Shown here: in pieces, positions 17,702 to 25,979 of the stretch
Layout: every line of letters begins with the position of its first letter
Position numbering within the stretch: position 1 is the stretch's first letter
DNA from: Kineosporia succinea
Lineage (GTDB): Bacteria > Actinomycetota > Actinomycetes > Actinomycetales > Kineosporiaceae
Reading direction: 5' to 3'
DNA length: 64,000 nt
Assembly: GCF_030811555.1 (NCBI RefSeq)
Contig: NZ_JAUSQZ010000001.1
Coordinates: forward strand, 7,251,241 to 7,315,240
The notes under the pieces: generated by a model
Database searches by the model: none
Told to the model about the DNA's origin: nothing
What the model saw: the letters and a program-made list of their open reading frames with translations, nothing else
Position numbers and translations under genes: made by a program

Positions 17702-18601
17702 ATGAGCGTCGTCACGGAAGACCACGTCGTTCCCGGACCTCACGGTGCCGTACCGGTGCGGTTCCACCGGCCGTCCGAGCCCACGGACGCCGCGCTCGTG
17801 TGGGCGCACGGCGGCGCCTGGGTGGGTGGGGACCTCGAGATGCCCGAGAGCGACTGGGTCGCCCGGCAACTCGCCTGCCGCGGGGTCACGGTGCTGACCG
17901 TCGACTACCGGCTCGCACCGCTGCCGGACTGGATGGCGAACGGGCTCGCGAGCAACCTGGCCCCGCGCCCGGCGCAGAACCACCCCTACCCGGTCGCCTC
18001 GCAGGAGCTGACCGCCGTCTTCCGGTGGGCCACCCGGGCCGAGCCCGGACTGCGGTGGACGCTCGGCGGGGCCAGCGCCGGGGGCAACCTGGCCGCCGGG
18101 GCCGCCCTGCGGCTGCGTGACGAAGGCGACCAGGCCGACCCGGGCGAGGCCGACCCGGGCGACGAGGGCGCGGTTCAGCCCGTCTCCCTGCTCCTGGTCT
18201 ACCCGGTCGCGCACGCCGAACTGCCCCCGCTGACCCCCGAGCTGGAGGACAGGGCCCGGCAGCACCCGGAGCTGGACGAGTTCCGCCCCGAGGCGGTGAC
18301 CGCGATGAACCTCAACTACGTCCGCGACGCCGAGCGGCTCGCGGACGCCTACGCCTTCCCGGGCGGTCACGACCTGAGCGCACTGCCGCCCACATTCGTC
18401 CTCACGTCCGACCTGGACCTGCTGCGCGCCTCGGGGCAGGCGTTCGGCGCGGAGCTGGCCGCGGCGGGCGTGGATGTTCTCGTGGTGCGTGAGAACGGTG
18501 CCCGCCACGGCCATCTCAACGTTCCCGACGACCCGGCGGCGGCCCGGAGCATCGAGCGGATCGCGAACTGGCTGCTCTCTCCCCTACACCGGCCCCGCTG
18601 A
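17702..18601 (+). CDS. Alpha/beta hydrolase, HSL/esterase type
   Basis: 299-residue esterase or lipase of the hormone-sensitive-lipase group. The oxyanion motif HGGAW is at about residue 36, the nucleophile elbow GGASAGG at about 122, a catalytic Asp in LTSDLDLLRAS and His in GARHGHLN near the C-terminus. No signal peptide, so cytoplasmic. An Asp/Glu/Gly-rich insert (DQADPGEADPGDEG) sits between strands and is probably a surface loop. Its last 18 bp overlap the convergent monooxygenase gene. Confidence 0.87.
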   Translation: MSVVTEDHVVPGPHGAVPVRFHRPSEPTDAALVWAHGGAWVGGDLEMPESDWVARQLACRGVTVLTVDYRLAPLPDWMANGLASNLAPRPAQNHPYPVASQELTAVFRWATRAEPGLRWTLGGASAGGNLAAGAALRLRDEGDQADPGEADPGDEGAVQPVSLLLVYPVAHAELPPLTPELEDRARQHPELDEFRPEAVTAMNLNYVRDAERLADAYAFPGGHDLSALPPTFVLTSDLDLLRASGQAFGAELAAAGVDVLVVRENGARHGHLNVPDDPAAARSIERIANWLLSPLHRPR

Positions 18602-19783
18602 AGCCGCCCGCTCCATCTCGCGCAGCGGTGACTGCGGCTGGGCCCGGTTCAGCAGCACCCGGTCGGTCAGCCGGCGGGCCGGCGCGGTCGCGCTCAGACG
18701 GTGGGCCAGGCTGAGCACCCGCAGCCCGGTCTTCGTCCGCGGGAAGAACAGCCGCGGCACGCCCGGCGGGAAGTCCTGGGCCTTCTCCGCGTACGGGCGC
18801 ATCAGGCGCTCGTAGGCGGCGAACGCCTCCGGCAGCGGCCGCTCGCGCAACTGCTCCCCCAGGACGTAGGCGCCCACCAGGCCCAGGGTCGTCCCCAGGC
18901 CCGAGGGCCCCGAGGCCCAGGCCGCGTCGCCGACCAGGGCGACGCGTCCCCTCGTCCACGACGGAAGACGCACCTGCTCGAAGCGCTCCAGATAGAACTC
19001 CTCCGGACGGGCGGCGAAGCCGTCGAGAACCCGCTGCGCCTGCGGCACGTCCGCGTAACGCGCTCGCAGCGCGTGCATCTGGGCGTCGAACCCGAGCGAG
19101 TCCAGCCCCAGGGGCGGCGCCAGGAAGGCCAGCGTGGCGCGCATCGTACCCTTGGCGTCGGGACGCACGCTCACCATCCGGCTGCCCGTCGCCGTGAGCC
19201 ACTCCCACCAGTCGTCGTCGGGCGGGAGCCGGTCGATCGTGCCGTAGGCGACGTACTCCCCCAGGTCGCGGTAACCCACCTCGTCGCCGAACAGCAGGCC
19301 GCGGGTCTTCGAGCGGCGCCCCTCCGCGACCACCAGCAGGTCGTAGCGCTCCTGCTTCCCCGAGGCCAGGGTGACGTCGACGCCGGACGCGTCCTGCGCC
19401 AGCGCCGTGACGTGATCGCCGTAGCGGTGCGGGATCTCGTCGCGGGTCAGGCCGAGCAGCAGCTCGGCGAGGTCGCCACGCAGGATCTCGAGCTCGGCCG
19501 TCGGGCCGTCGCGGCCCTCCTCGACCGGGAACCGCGCGTCCACGCGTCCCTCATGATTCACGAACCGGGTACCCAGCTCACCGGTGCGGGCCGCGAGAAC
19601 GGCGTCGCGCAGGCCCATCCGGTCGATCACGGTGCGCCCGTCCTCGCGGATGTCGACGTTCTGACCCGCCGTACGCGCTCGCGGCGCCCGCTCCAGCAGA
19701 ACCGGTTGCAGCCCGGCCTGTTTCAGGGCCCAGGCGGTGGCCGGACCGGCGATGCTGCCCCCGGTGACCAGGACGGACCTCAT
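18584..19783 (-). CDS. FAD-dependent monooxygenase (PHBH fold)
   Basis: 399 residues. FAD-binding GxGxxG variant at the N-terminus (VLVTGGSIAGPATAWALKQA), the DG motif region around LLVVAEGRRSKTR, and the second FAD motif RVALVGDAAWASGPSGLGTT at about 285-304. This is the group-A flavoprotein hydroxylase layout used on aromatic and polyketide substrates and in tetracycline-modifying enzymes; resistance or catabolism are both possible. A MarR gene is divergent from it with tandem palindromes in between, so it is probably induced by its substrate. Confidence 0.87.
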   Translation of the reverse strand: MRSVLVTGGSIAGPATAWALKQAGLQPVLLERAPRARTAGQNVDIREDGRTVIDRMGLRDAVLAARTGELGTRFVNHEGRVDARFPVEEGRDGPTAELEILRGDLAELLLGLTRDEIPHRYGDHVTALAQDASGVDVTLASGKQERYDLLVVAEGRRSKTRGLLFGDEVGYRDLGEYVAYGTIDRLPPDDDWWEWLTATGSRMVSVRPDAKGTMRATLAFLAPPLGLDSLGFDAQMHALRARYADVPQAQRVLDGFAARPEEFYLERFEQVRLPSWTRGRVALVGDAAWASGPSGLGTTLGLVGAYVLGEQLRERPLPEAFAAYERLMRPYAEKAQDFPPGVPRLFFPRTKTGLRVLSLAHRLSATAPARRLTDRVLLNRAQPQSPLREMERAASAGPV

Positions 19784-19806
19784 GGCATTACCTCCCGAGA
19801 AGAAGA

Positions 19807-19834
19807 CTTCACCATGAAGTTACCTCACTCGTGA
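19807..19834. promoter_or_regulatory. Tandem MarR operator in the monooxygenase/MarR divergent promoter
   Basis: ACTTCACCATGAAGT (19807-19821) is a perfect 6+3+6 palindrome; a second, weaker copy TCAC-TC-GTGA lies at 19825-19834, and a half-site TGAAGT follows at 19850-19855. All lie in the 80-bp gap between the two divergent starts. Confidence 0.6.
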
Positions 19835-19865
19835 AGTTTTGCATCTCCTGAAGTATGGTCGCCCC

Positions 19866-20357
19866 ATGGAGCACAGGTTCCCCGAGGTGCTGGAGCCCGG
19901 GCCGCGTCAGCAACTGCTCGACGCCCTGCGGCTGTACGCGGGTGAGTACGCCGAGACCAGCCGGCACTCCGCCCAGGCGCTGTCGCTGCACGTCACCGAC
20001 GCGAACGCGCTGGTCGAGATCCTCTGGGCCGAGCGCCTGGGCGACCCACTCTCCCCGGCGCGGCTCGCGCAGCGGGTGGGCCTCACCTCCGGGGCCACGA
20101 ACGCGCTGGTCAACCGCCTGGAGACGGCCGGTTACGCCGCCCGCAGCCGGGAGCACACCGACCGGCGGCAGGTCACCCTGCGCGCCACCGACCTCGCCCG
20201 GGAACGCACGCAGCGCCTGCTGCGCCGGCCGGCCGAGGTGCTGGAGGCCGCCCTCGACCAGCTGGGGCCCGACACCATCGCCACACTCAACGCCGCCCTG
20301 CCCGTGCTCACGTCGGCACTGGCCCAGGTGAACTCTGAACTGGCACATCCCGGCTGA
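19866..20357 (+). CDS. MarR family transcriptional regulator
   Basis: 163 residues from the ATG at 19866; an earlier in-frame start at 19839 would lie over the operator. Winged helix with SPARLAQRVGLTSGATNALV as helix-turn-helix and SREHTDRRQVTLRATDLARE as wing, the conserved D-x-R-x5-LT pattern of MarR. Divergent from the FAD monooxygenase, which it probably represses. Confidence 0.88.
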   Translation: MEHRFPEVLEPGPRQQLLDALRLYAGEYAETSRHSAQALSLHVTDANALVEILWAERLGDPLSPARLAQRVGLTSGATNALVNRLETAGYAARSREHTDRRQVTLRATDLARERTQRLLRRPAEVLEAALDQLGPDTIATLNAALPVLTSALAQVNSELAHPG

Positions 20358-20368
20358 TCACCTGCATC

Positions 20369-20734
20369 ATGGGACACGTGGCCGTATCCCTGTACCTCGT
20401 GCTGGCTGATCAGCTGACGGCGAGGATCCAGGGCGGGCACTACCCCTCCGGCTCGGCGCTACCGACCGCGTACGACCTGGAGCACGAGGGCCATCCCGTG
20501 CGGGTCGCCCGCGACGCCCTGCGCTGGCTCGTCAAGCACGGCTGGGCCGAGGCCGGGCCCGGCGGCGCCCTGCACGTCGCCGCCGACACCCACGACCACG
20601 GCCTCGACTGGGACCACCTGACCTCGGTGGTCGACTCCCTGGTCCAGGGTCACGCCGGGCTGCGGCCGGCGTCCTCGCTGATGCTGAACACCGCGTCCAC
20701 GGCCTCGAGCACGGCGGCCTCCGCCCCCGGGTAG
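20369..20734 (+). CDS. Mini GntR-type winged-helix protein
   Basis: 121 residues. The first ~70 match the GntR DNA-binding domain: LYLVLADQLTARIQGGHYPS, then GSALPTAYDLEHEG..RVARDALRWLVKHGW. No FadR, HutC or YtrA effector domain follows; the C-terminal ~45 residues are Ser/Ala-rich without homology I recognise. Its last 85 bp are antisense to the 3' end of the HisC-like gene. It could be a real small regulator, or a domain whose reading frame ran on into the neighbour. Confidence 0.6.
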   Translation: MGHVAVSLYLVLADQLTARIQGGHYPSGSALPTAYDLEHEGHPVRVARDALRWLVKHGWAEAGPGGALHVAADTHDHGLDWDHLTSVVDSLVQGHAGLRPASSLMLNTASTASSTAASAPG

Positions 20735-21735
20735 CCCATGGTCACGCGCACACCGTCACCGGCGAACGCGCGCACCGCCACTCCCCGTGCGGCACAGGCC
20801 TGCTCGAGTTCCAGCGCGCGATCCGCCACGGGCAGGAACACGAAGTTCGCCTGCGACGGCGGCACGTCCAGACCCCGCTCCCGCAGCTCCTTCTCGAACG
20901 CCTCCCGGCTCTGACACACCGACGCCACGATGTGCGTGGTGTGCTCCGGGTCGTCCAGGGCCGCGAGCGCCGCGGCCTCGGCCACCGCACTGAGCAGGAA
21001 CGGCGGCGCCACGGCCCGCATCGACGTCATGATCGACCCCGAGCCCAGCGCGTAGCCGGCCCGCAGCCCGGCCAGGCCGTAGGCCTTGGAGAACGTGCGG
21101 AACACGATGAGGTTCTCGTACCGGCCCACGAGATCGGCCACGTCGAGACGACTTTCGCCGAACTCCCGGTAGGCCTCGTCGAGCAGCACCACCACGTCGC
21201 GGGGCACCGCCTCGATCATCCGCAGCACCTCGTCGTCCGGAAGGGCCGTGCCGGTGGGGTTGTTCGGGTTGCAGATCATCACGGCGGCGGTGCGCGGGGT
21301 GATCGCGGCCAGCATCGCGTCGACGTCGTGCCGGTGCGCGGCGTCGAGCGGGACCGGCACCCGGTCGGCGTCGGCGATGCTGATCAGGATCGGGTAGGCC
21401 TCGTAACTGCGCCAGGCGTGCACCACTTCGGTACCCGAGCCGGTGAAGGCCGTGAGCGCGAGCTGCAGCAGCGAGAGCGACCCGCCCCCGACGACCACCT
21501 GCTCCGGCGAGACACCCACCCGGGCGCTCACCGCGTCCGTCAGTTCCTCGCCGGTCAGGGTCGGGTACAGGTGAGCCTGCGCGCCCGCGCGCGTGATCGC
21601 CTCCAGGATGGCCGGACTCGGCGGGACGGTGGACTCGTTCGACGACACGTTCCAGGTCACGGCCCGGCCCGCGGCGGCCCGCGAGTACTGCGGTATGGCC
21701 TTGACCTTGGCGCGGGGCTGGGGGCGCGCGCTCAC
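20650..21735 (-). CDS. HisC-like PLP-dependent aminotransferase
   Basis: 361 residues, class I/II aminotransferase of the histidinol-phosphate/aromatic (Pat) group. Cofactor residues: NPNNPTGTALP (Asn), LLDEAYREF (Asp and Tyr) and FRTFSKAYGLAGLRAGYA with the Schiff-base Lys; Arg near VRVTMGYP for the carboxylate. Its start overlaps the hutH stop by four bases (ATGA), so the two are co-translated. In a catabolic operon with histidine ammonia-lyase, transamination between histidine and imidazolepyruvate is more likely than a biosynthetic role, but aromatic amino acids are also possible substrates. Confidence 0.85.
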   Translation of the reverse strand: MSARPQPRAKVKAIPQYSRAAAGRAVTWNVSSNESTVPPSPAILEAITRAGAQAHLYPTLTGEELTDAVSARVGVSPEQVVVGGGSLSLLQLALTAFTGSGTEVVHAWRSYEAYPILISIADADRVPVPLDAAHRHDVDAMLAAITPRTAAVMICNPNNPTGTALPDDEVLRMIEAVPRDVVVLLDEAYREFGESRLDVADLVGRYENLIVFRTFSKAYGLAGLRAGYALGSGSIMTSMRAVAPPFLLSAVAEAAALAALDDPEHTTHIVASVCQSREAFEKELRERGLDVPPSQANFVFLPVADRALELEQACAARGVAVRAFAGDGVRVTMGYPGAEAAVLEAVDAVFSISEDAGRSPA

Positions 21736-23273
21736 CGGAGGGTCCCGGTGATCCGCTCGGCCGCGGCCACCAGCTCACCCGAGACGGCCAGCTGCACCAC
21801 GGCCTCGATCTCGGGAGCCAGGTAGCGGTCGGTTCCCGGACCCTCCACGTGCTCACGCAGCACGCTCTTCACGGCGGCGGTCGCGGGCGCCGGCTCCAGC
21901 GGGGCCCGCAGGTCGAGAGCCCGCGCGGCGGTGAGGATCTCGATCGAGATGACGCGACGCAGGCCGTCGATCGAGCGGCGCAGCTTGCGTGCGGCCGACC
22001 AGCCCATCGACACGTGGTCCTCCTGCATGGCCGACGAGGGGATCGAGTCGACGCTCGCCGGCACGGCCAGGCGCTTGAGCTCGGAGACGATGGCGGCCTG
22101 GGTGTACTGGGCGATCATGTGACCGGAGTCCACGCCCGGGTCGTCGGCCAGGAACGCGGGCAGGCCGTGGCTGCGCGCCGGGTCGAGCATGCGGTCGGTG
22201 CGGCGCTCGCTGATGCCGGCCAGGTCGGCCGTGGCGATGGCCAGGAAGTCGAGCACGTAGGCCACCGGGGCGCCGTGGAAGTTGCCGTTCGACTCCACCC
22301 GGCCGTCGGGCGTCACCACGGGATTGTCCACGGCGGAGGCCAGTTCGCGGGCGGCGACGCTGCGGGCGTGCGCGGCGGTGTCCCGCACGGCGCCGGCGAC
22401 CTGGGGGGCGCAGCGCAGCGAGTAGGCGTCCTGCACGATGCCGCAGACCTCGCGGTGGCTGAGCACGACCTGCGACTTGGCCAGGATGTCGGTCATGTTC
22501 GCGGCCGCCGCCGCCTGACCCGGGTGCGGGCGCAGGGCCTGCAGGTCGGCGGCGAACACCCGGTCGGTGCCGAGCAGGGCCTCGACGCTCATGGCGGCGG
22601 CGATGTCGGCGAGACGGGTGAGCTGGTCGAGGTCGGCCAGGGCGAGCACGAGCTGGCCGAGCATGCCGTCGGTGCCGTTGATGAGGGCCAGGCCCTCCTT
22701 CTCGGCGAGGACGACGGGCTCGATTCCCGCTGCTTCCAGGGCCTGGGAGGCCTCGAGTGCCTGCCCCCGGTGGTCGCGGACGGTCCCCTCACCGATCAGC
22801 GCCAGGGCCACGTGGGCCAGCGGGGCGAGATCGCCCGAGCAGCCCAGGCTTCCGTACTCGTGCACGATCGGGGTGATGCCCGCCGACAGCACGGCCGCGT
22901 AGGTCTCGGCGACCTCGAGGCGCACGCCGGTGCGGCCGGTGGCGAGCGTGGACAGGCGCAGCAGCATCAGCGCGCGCACGACCTCCCGCTCCACCTCCGG
23001 CCCGGAACCGGCGGCGTGCGAGCGGATCAGGCTGCGCTGCAGCTGGGCCCGCAGTTCGGTGGGGATGTGCCGGCTGGCCAGAGCGCCGAAACCGGTGGAC
23101 ACGCCGTAGACCGGGGTCGGGTTGTTGGCGAGGTCCTCGATGCGGGCGCGGGAGGTGGCGACGGCCCGCCGGGCTTCTTCGGTGAGCTCGACCGGGGCGC
23201 CGTGACGCGCGACGGCGACGAGGTCTTCCTCGGAGACGGGGCCGGTGCCCACCTGGACGGTTGCCTGGCTCAT
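21732..23273 (-). CDS. hutH: Histidine ammonia-lyase
   Basis: 513 residues from the ATG at 23273. Converts histidine to urocanate and ammonia, the first step of histidine degradation. The MIO-forming tripeptide is CSG in YGSLGCSGDLAPLAH rather than the commoner ASG; the same variant is familiar from actinobacterial HutH. YGVSTGFG, SHAAGSG, LINGTDG, YSLRCAPQV and SAMQEDHVS mark the active site; the Glu of the SENK position is kept (SELK). It heads a two-gene unit with the HisC-like gene and has an IclR-type palindrome 30-45 bp upstream. No hutU, hutI or hutF is in the window. Confidence 0.9.
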   Translation of the reverse strand: MSQATVQVGTGPVSEEDLVAVARHGAPVELTEEARRAVATSRARIEDLANNPTPVYGVSTGFGALASRHIPTELRAQLQRSLIRSHAAGSGPEVEREVVRALMLLRLSTLATGRTGVRLEVAETYAAVLSAGITPIVHEYGSLGCSGDLAPLAHVALALIGEGTVRDHRGQALEASQALEAAGIEPVVLAEKEGLALINGTDGMLGQLVLALADLDQLTRLADIAAAMSVEALLGTDRVFAADLQALRPHPGQAAAAANMTDILAKSQVVLSHREVCGIVQDAYSLRCAPQVAGAVRDTAAHARSVAARELASAVDNPVVTPDGRVESNGNFHGAPVAYVLDFLAIATADLAGISERRTDRMLDPARSHGLPAFLADDPGVDSGHMIAQYTQAAIVSELKRLAVPASVDSIPSSAMQEDHVSMGWSAARKLRRSIDGLRRVISIEILTAARALDLRAPLEPAPATAAVKSVLREHVEGPGTDRYLAPEIEAVVQLAVSGELVAAAERITGTLR

Positions 23274-23302
23274 GCGTTCATTCCTCAAAGTTGTCTTAGA
23301 AC

Positions 23303-23318
23303 CGAGACTTGAGTCTCG
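23303..23318. promoter_or_regulatory. IclR-type operator upstream of hutH
   Basis: CGAGACTTGAGTCTCG, arms of 7 bp with a 2-bp centre, 30 bp before the hutH start. The same sequence, with one arm mismatch, lies in the hisD/iclR gap and in weaker copies before 28442, so it most likely defines the regulon of the local IclR protein. Confidence 0.7.
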
Positions 23319-23370
23319 AAGGACGGAGACCGGCAGCCCTCTCCACGTTTCGCGGAGAGGGCTGCGGTGG

Positions 23371-24579
23371 TCAGCGCCGGATCAGCAGGTCCTCTGCGGA
23401 CTTCAGCGCCTCGATCGTGGTCACACCGTTCAGCTGCATCGTGCGCTTGAGCTGGTCGGCCAGGAGCTGGATCACCTTCGACACCCCGGGCTGCCCGGCG
23501 GCCGCGAGGCCCCACAGGTAGGGCCGGCCGACGAAGCAGGCGTCCGCCCCCAGGGCCAGGGCGACCGCGATGTCGGCGCCGTGCCGCACCCCGGAGTCGA
23601 CGAGCACCGTGGCGTCCGGCCCGAGTGCCGCCCGCACCGGGGCGACCAGGTCGATCGGGGCCACCGTGCGGTCGAGCTGACGTCCGCCGTGGTTGGACAG
23701 GTGCACGCCGTCGACGCCCAGGGAAGCCGCCCTCACCGCGTCCGTGGCCGAGACCGGGCCCTTCAGCAACAGTTTGCCGGGCCAGACCTCGCGGATGCGG
23801 GCGATGTCGTCCCAGCTGACGGCCGGGTCGAACTGCGAGGTGATGTTGGCGATGGTGTAACCGCCACCGCTCATCGCGTCGGTCAGATTGGCGAACTCCA
23901 GCGACGGGCTGCGGAGCATGCCGGTCCAGTAACGGGGCCGCAGGCCGATGTCGACCAGGCCGCCCAGTGTCAGGGACGGCGGGATGGTGAAGCCGTTGCG
24001 CACGTCGCGCACCCGGTAGCCCGAGACGGCCGTGTCCACGGCGATCTCGAGCACCCGGTAATCGGCCGCCGCCGCCCGTTCGACCAGCTTCAGCGCCATC
24101 TCGCGGTCTTTCCAGACGTAGAGCTGGAACCACCGGTCGAGATCGGGCGCCTGGCGGGCCAGTTCCTCGAGCGAGGTCGTGGCCATGGTCGAGAGCACGT
24201 ACGGGATCCCCGCCGCGGCCGCGGCCCGGGCCACGGCCGGCTCCCCCAGGGGCGAGATCATGCGGGTGTAACCGGTCGGCGACAGGCCCAGCGGCAGCGC
24301 GACCCGCTCCCCGAGAACGGAACCTTCGAGCGAAGGTGCCGAAACGTCCACCAGTGAGCGGGGACTGAAGCGCCACTGCCGGAACGCATCGACGTTGCCG
24401 GTCAGGCTCAGCTCGTCGTCGGCCCCGCCGTCGACGTAGTCGAGCACACTGCGCGGCAGCGAGCGGCGTGCGAACCGGTGCAGGTCCTCCACCGTCCTGG
24501 CCGCCGCCAGACGGCGTTCCACCTGGTCCAGCGCCGGGGGCCTGAGCTGGATGAGTTCCCGGATCTCGCGGGGCTTCAC
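23371..24579 (-). CDS. FMN-dependent alpha-hydroxy-acid dehydrogenase (LldD/mandelate family)
   Basis: 402 residues from the GTG at 24579, which overlaps the permease stop (GTGA). FMN-dependent TIM barrel: LSPTGYTRMISPLGE, catalytic His and Arg in SNHGGRQLDRTVAP, and phosphate-binding VDSGVRHGADIAVALALGAD followed by GRPYLWGLAA. It oxidises an L-2-hydroxy acid to the 2-keto acid. Lactate is the default annotation; the company of hutH, a HisC-like aminotransferase and hutD makes imidazolelactate an attractive alternative (inference). Confidence 0.87.
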   Translation of the reverse strand: MKPREIRELIQLRPPALDQVERRLAAARTVEDLHRFARRSLPRSVLDYVDGGADDELSLTGNVDAFRQWRFSPRSLVDVSAPSLEGSVLGERVALPLGLSPTGYTRMISPLGEPAVARAAAAAGIPYVLSTMATTSLEELARQAPDLDRWFQLYVWKDREMALKLVERAAAADYRVLEIAVDTAVSGYRVRDVRNGFTIPPSLTLGGLVDIGLRPRYWTGMLRSPSLEFANLTDAMSGGGYTIANITSQFDPAVSWDDIARIREVWPGKLLLKGPVSATDAVRAASLGVDGVHLSNHGGRQLDRTVAPIDLVAPVRAALGPDATVLVDSGVRHGADIAVALALGADACFVGRPYLWGLAAAGQPGVSKVIQLLADQLKRTMQLNGVTTIEALKSAEDLLIRR

Positions 24580-25979
24580 GAGGCCACCGGCGCATCGCCC
24601 CGCAGCGCGTCGAATCCGCGCCGCACCGGGTACTTCGTCATCAGGGCCCAGTACAGGCCACCGGCCACGAAGATGCCGATGATCCACGAGACGTCCGCGC
24701 CGCCGAGGGGTTCCACGAACGGGCCGGCGTAGAAGTCGGAGCTGACGAACGGCAGCTCGATCGCGATGCCGACCAGGTAGGCGGTCATCGCGCGCCAGTC
24801 CACACCACCGTAACGCCCGGTGGCGCTGAAGATGTCGTCGATGACGTAGCGCTCCTTCCGCACCAGGTAGAAGTCCACGAGGTTGATGGACGTCCACGGG
24901 ATCAGGAAGTAGGCCAGCAGCAGGATGAAGTTGGTGAAGTTGCCCAGGAAGTTCTCCCGTCCGACCACCGCGATCACCGTTCCGACCACCGCGCCGAGCA
25001 GGATCAGGCCCGTCCGCAGGGCGGGGCCGACCCTGCTGGTGCCCAGGGCCGTCAGCGTGGTGGTGGTCGACATGAACATGCCGTAGAGGTTCAGGGCGTT
25101 GACCGCGCCGTTGCCCGCCAGGATCACCAGCAGGAACAGCCAGACCGGGGCGCCGCCGAGACCGGCGATGAAGTCGACCGAGCCGCCGTCGAACGCCCCG
25201 GCCGCGGCCGACGTGGCCACCGCGCCGAACGCGAACATCCAGCTGGAGGCCAGCACGGTGCCGGTGTAGGTGTACCAGAAGGCCGCGCGCACCGACGTGG
25301 CCTCGGGCAGGTACCGCGAGTAGTCGGCCACGTAGGGCGCGTAGGTCAGCTGCCAGGTCGCCGCGATGGCGACGGCCAGCAGGAACAGGCCGACGTCGAA
25401 CTCACCGGAACCGGTGTCACCCAGGCCGTAGGTGCGCAGCAGCTGGATGGACAGCACGGCGAACGCGATGCCGCTGATGGCCGAGAGCCACTTCTCGGTC
25501 GCGTGCAGCAGGCGGTAGCCGAAGATGGTCAGGGCCGCGGTGAACGCGTTCGCGACCACGATGGCGACGTCGACCGGAAGGCCCGTCAGCGAGGCCAGCG
25601 CCTGCCCGTTGAGCACGGCGCTGCTCGCGAAGTACCCGACGTACATCAGCACCACGAGCAGCAGGGGAAGCACCGCGCCCAGGTAACCGAACTGGGCCCG
25701 GCTCTGGATCATCTGCGGGATACCGAGTTTCGGCCCCTGCGCGGAATGCAGCGCCATGAACACGGCACCCAGCAGGTGGCCGAGCACCGAGGCCAGCAGC
25801 GCCCACCCCAGCGGCAGGCCGACGGCGACCGCGATCGCGCCGGCCGCCACCGCGGTGACCTGCATGTTGCCGCCGAACCAGAGCGTGAACAGGCTCCGGA
25901 CCGAACCGTGACGCTCGGTCTCGGGGACGAAGTCGATGGTGCGGGTCTCGACCGTCACGGCCGAGGTGGGCGTGGACAT
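24576..25979 (-). CDS. NCS1 family permease (cytosine/hydantoin-type)
   Basis: 467 residues from the ATG at 25979, about 12 membrane segments. NCS1 features: LFTLWFGGNMQVTAVAAGAI in TM1, the Gln/Gly-rich ALHSAQGPKLGIPQMIQSRA loop, YAPYVADYSRYLP in the middle and FLIPWTSINLVDFYLVRK in TM10. The family imports nucleobases, hydantoins, allantoin and related ring compounds with Na+ or H+. Positioned between hisD-like and hydroxyacid dehydrogenase genes with overlapping ends (TGATG and GTGA), it is probably the uptake system for the substrate of this cluster, plausibly an imidazole. Confidence 0.88.
   Translation of the reverse strand: MSTPTSAVTVETRTIDFVPETERHGSVRSLFTLWFGGNMQVTAVAAGAIAVAVGLPLGWALLASVLGHLLGAVFMALHSAQGPKLGIPQMIQSRAQFGYLGAVLPLLLVVLMYVGYFASSAVLNGQALASLTGLPVDVAIVVANAFTAALTIFGYRLLHATEKWLSAISGIAFAVLSIQLLRTYGLGDTGSGEFDVGLFLLAVAIAATWQLTYAPYVADYSRYLPEATSVRAAFWYTYTGTVLASSWMFAFGAVATSAAAGAFDGGSVDFIAGLGGAPVWLFLLVILAGNGAVNALNLYGMFMSTTTTLTALGTSRVGPALRTGLILLGAVVGTVIAVVGRENFLGNFTNFILLLAYFLIPWTSINLVDFYLVRKERYVIDDIFSATGRYGGVDWRAMTAYLVGIAIELPFVSSDFYAGPFVEPLGGADVSWIIGIFVAGGLYWALMTKYPVRRGFDALRGDAPVAS

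Noticed and set aside
15635-18514. Open frame of 959 codons including the MFS gene
   Set aside because: The part upstream of 17089 is antisense to the MarR and esterase genes; the real MFS start is set by the AAGGAG site before the TTG.
20650-21735. Histidine biosynthesis aminotransferase of a his operon
   Set aside because: No other biosynthetic his genes (hisB, hisH, hisA, hisF) are nearby; it is co-translated with the degradative hutH.
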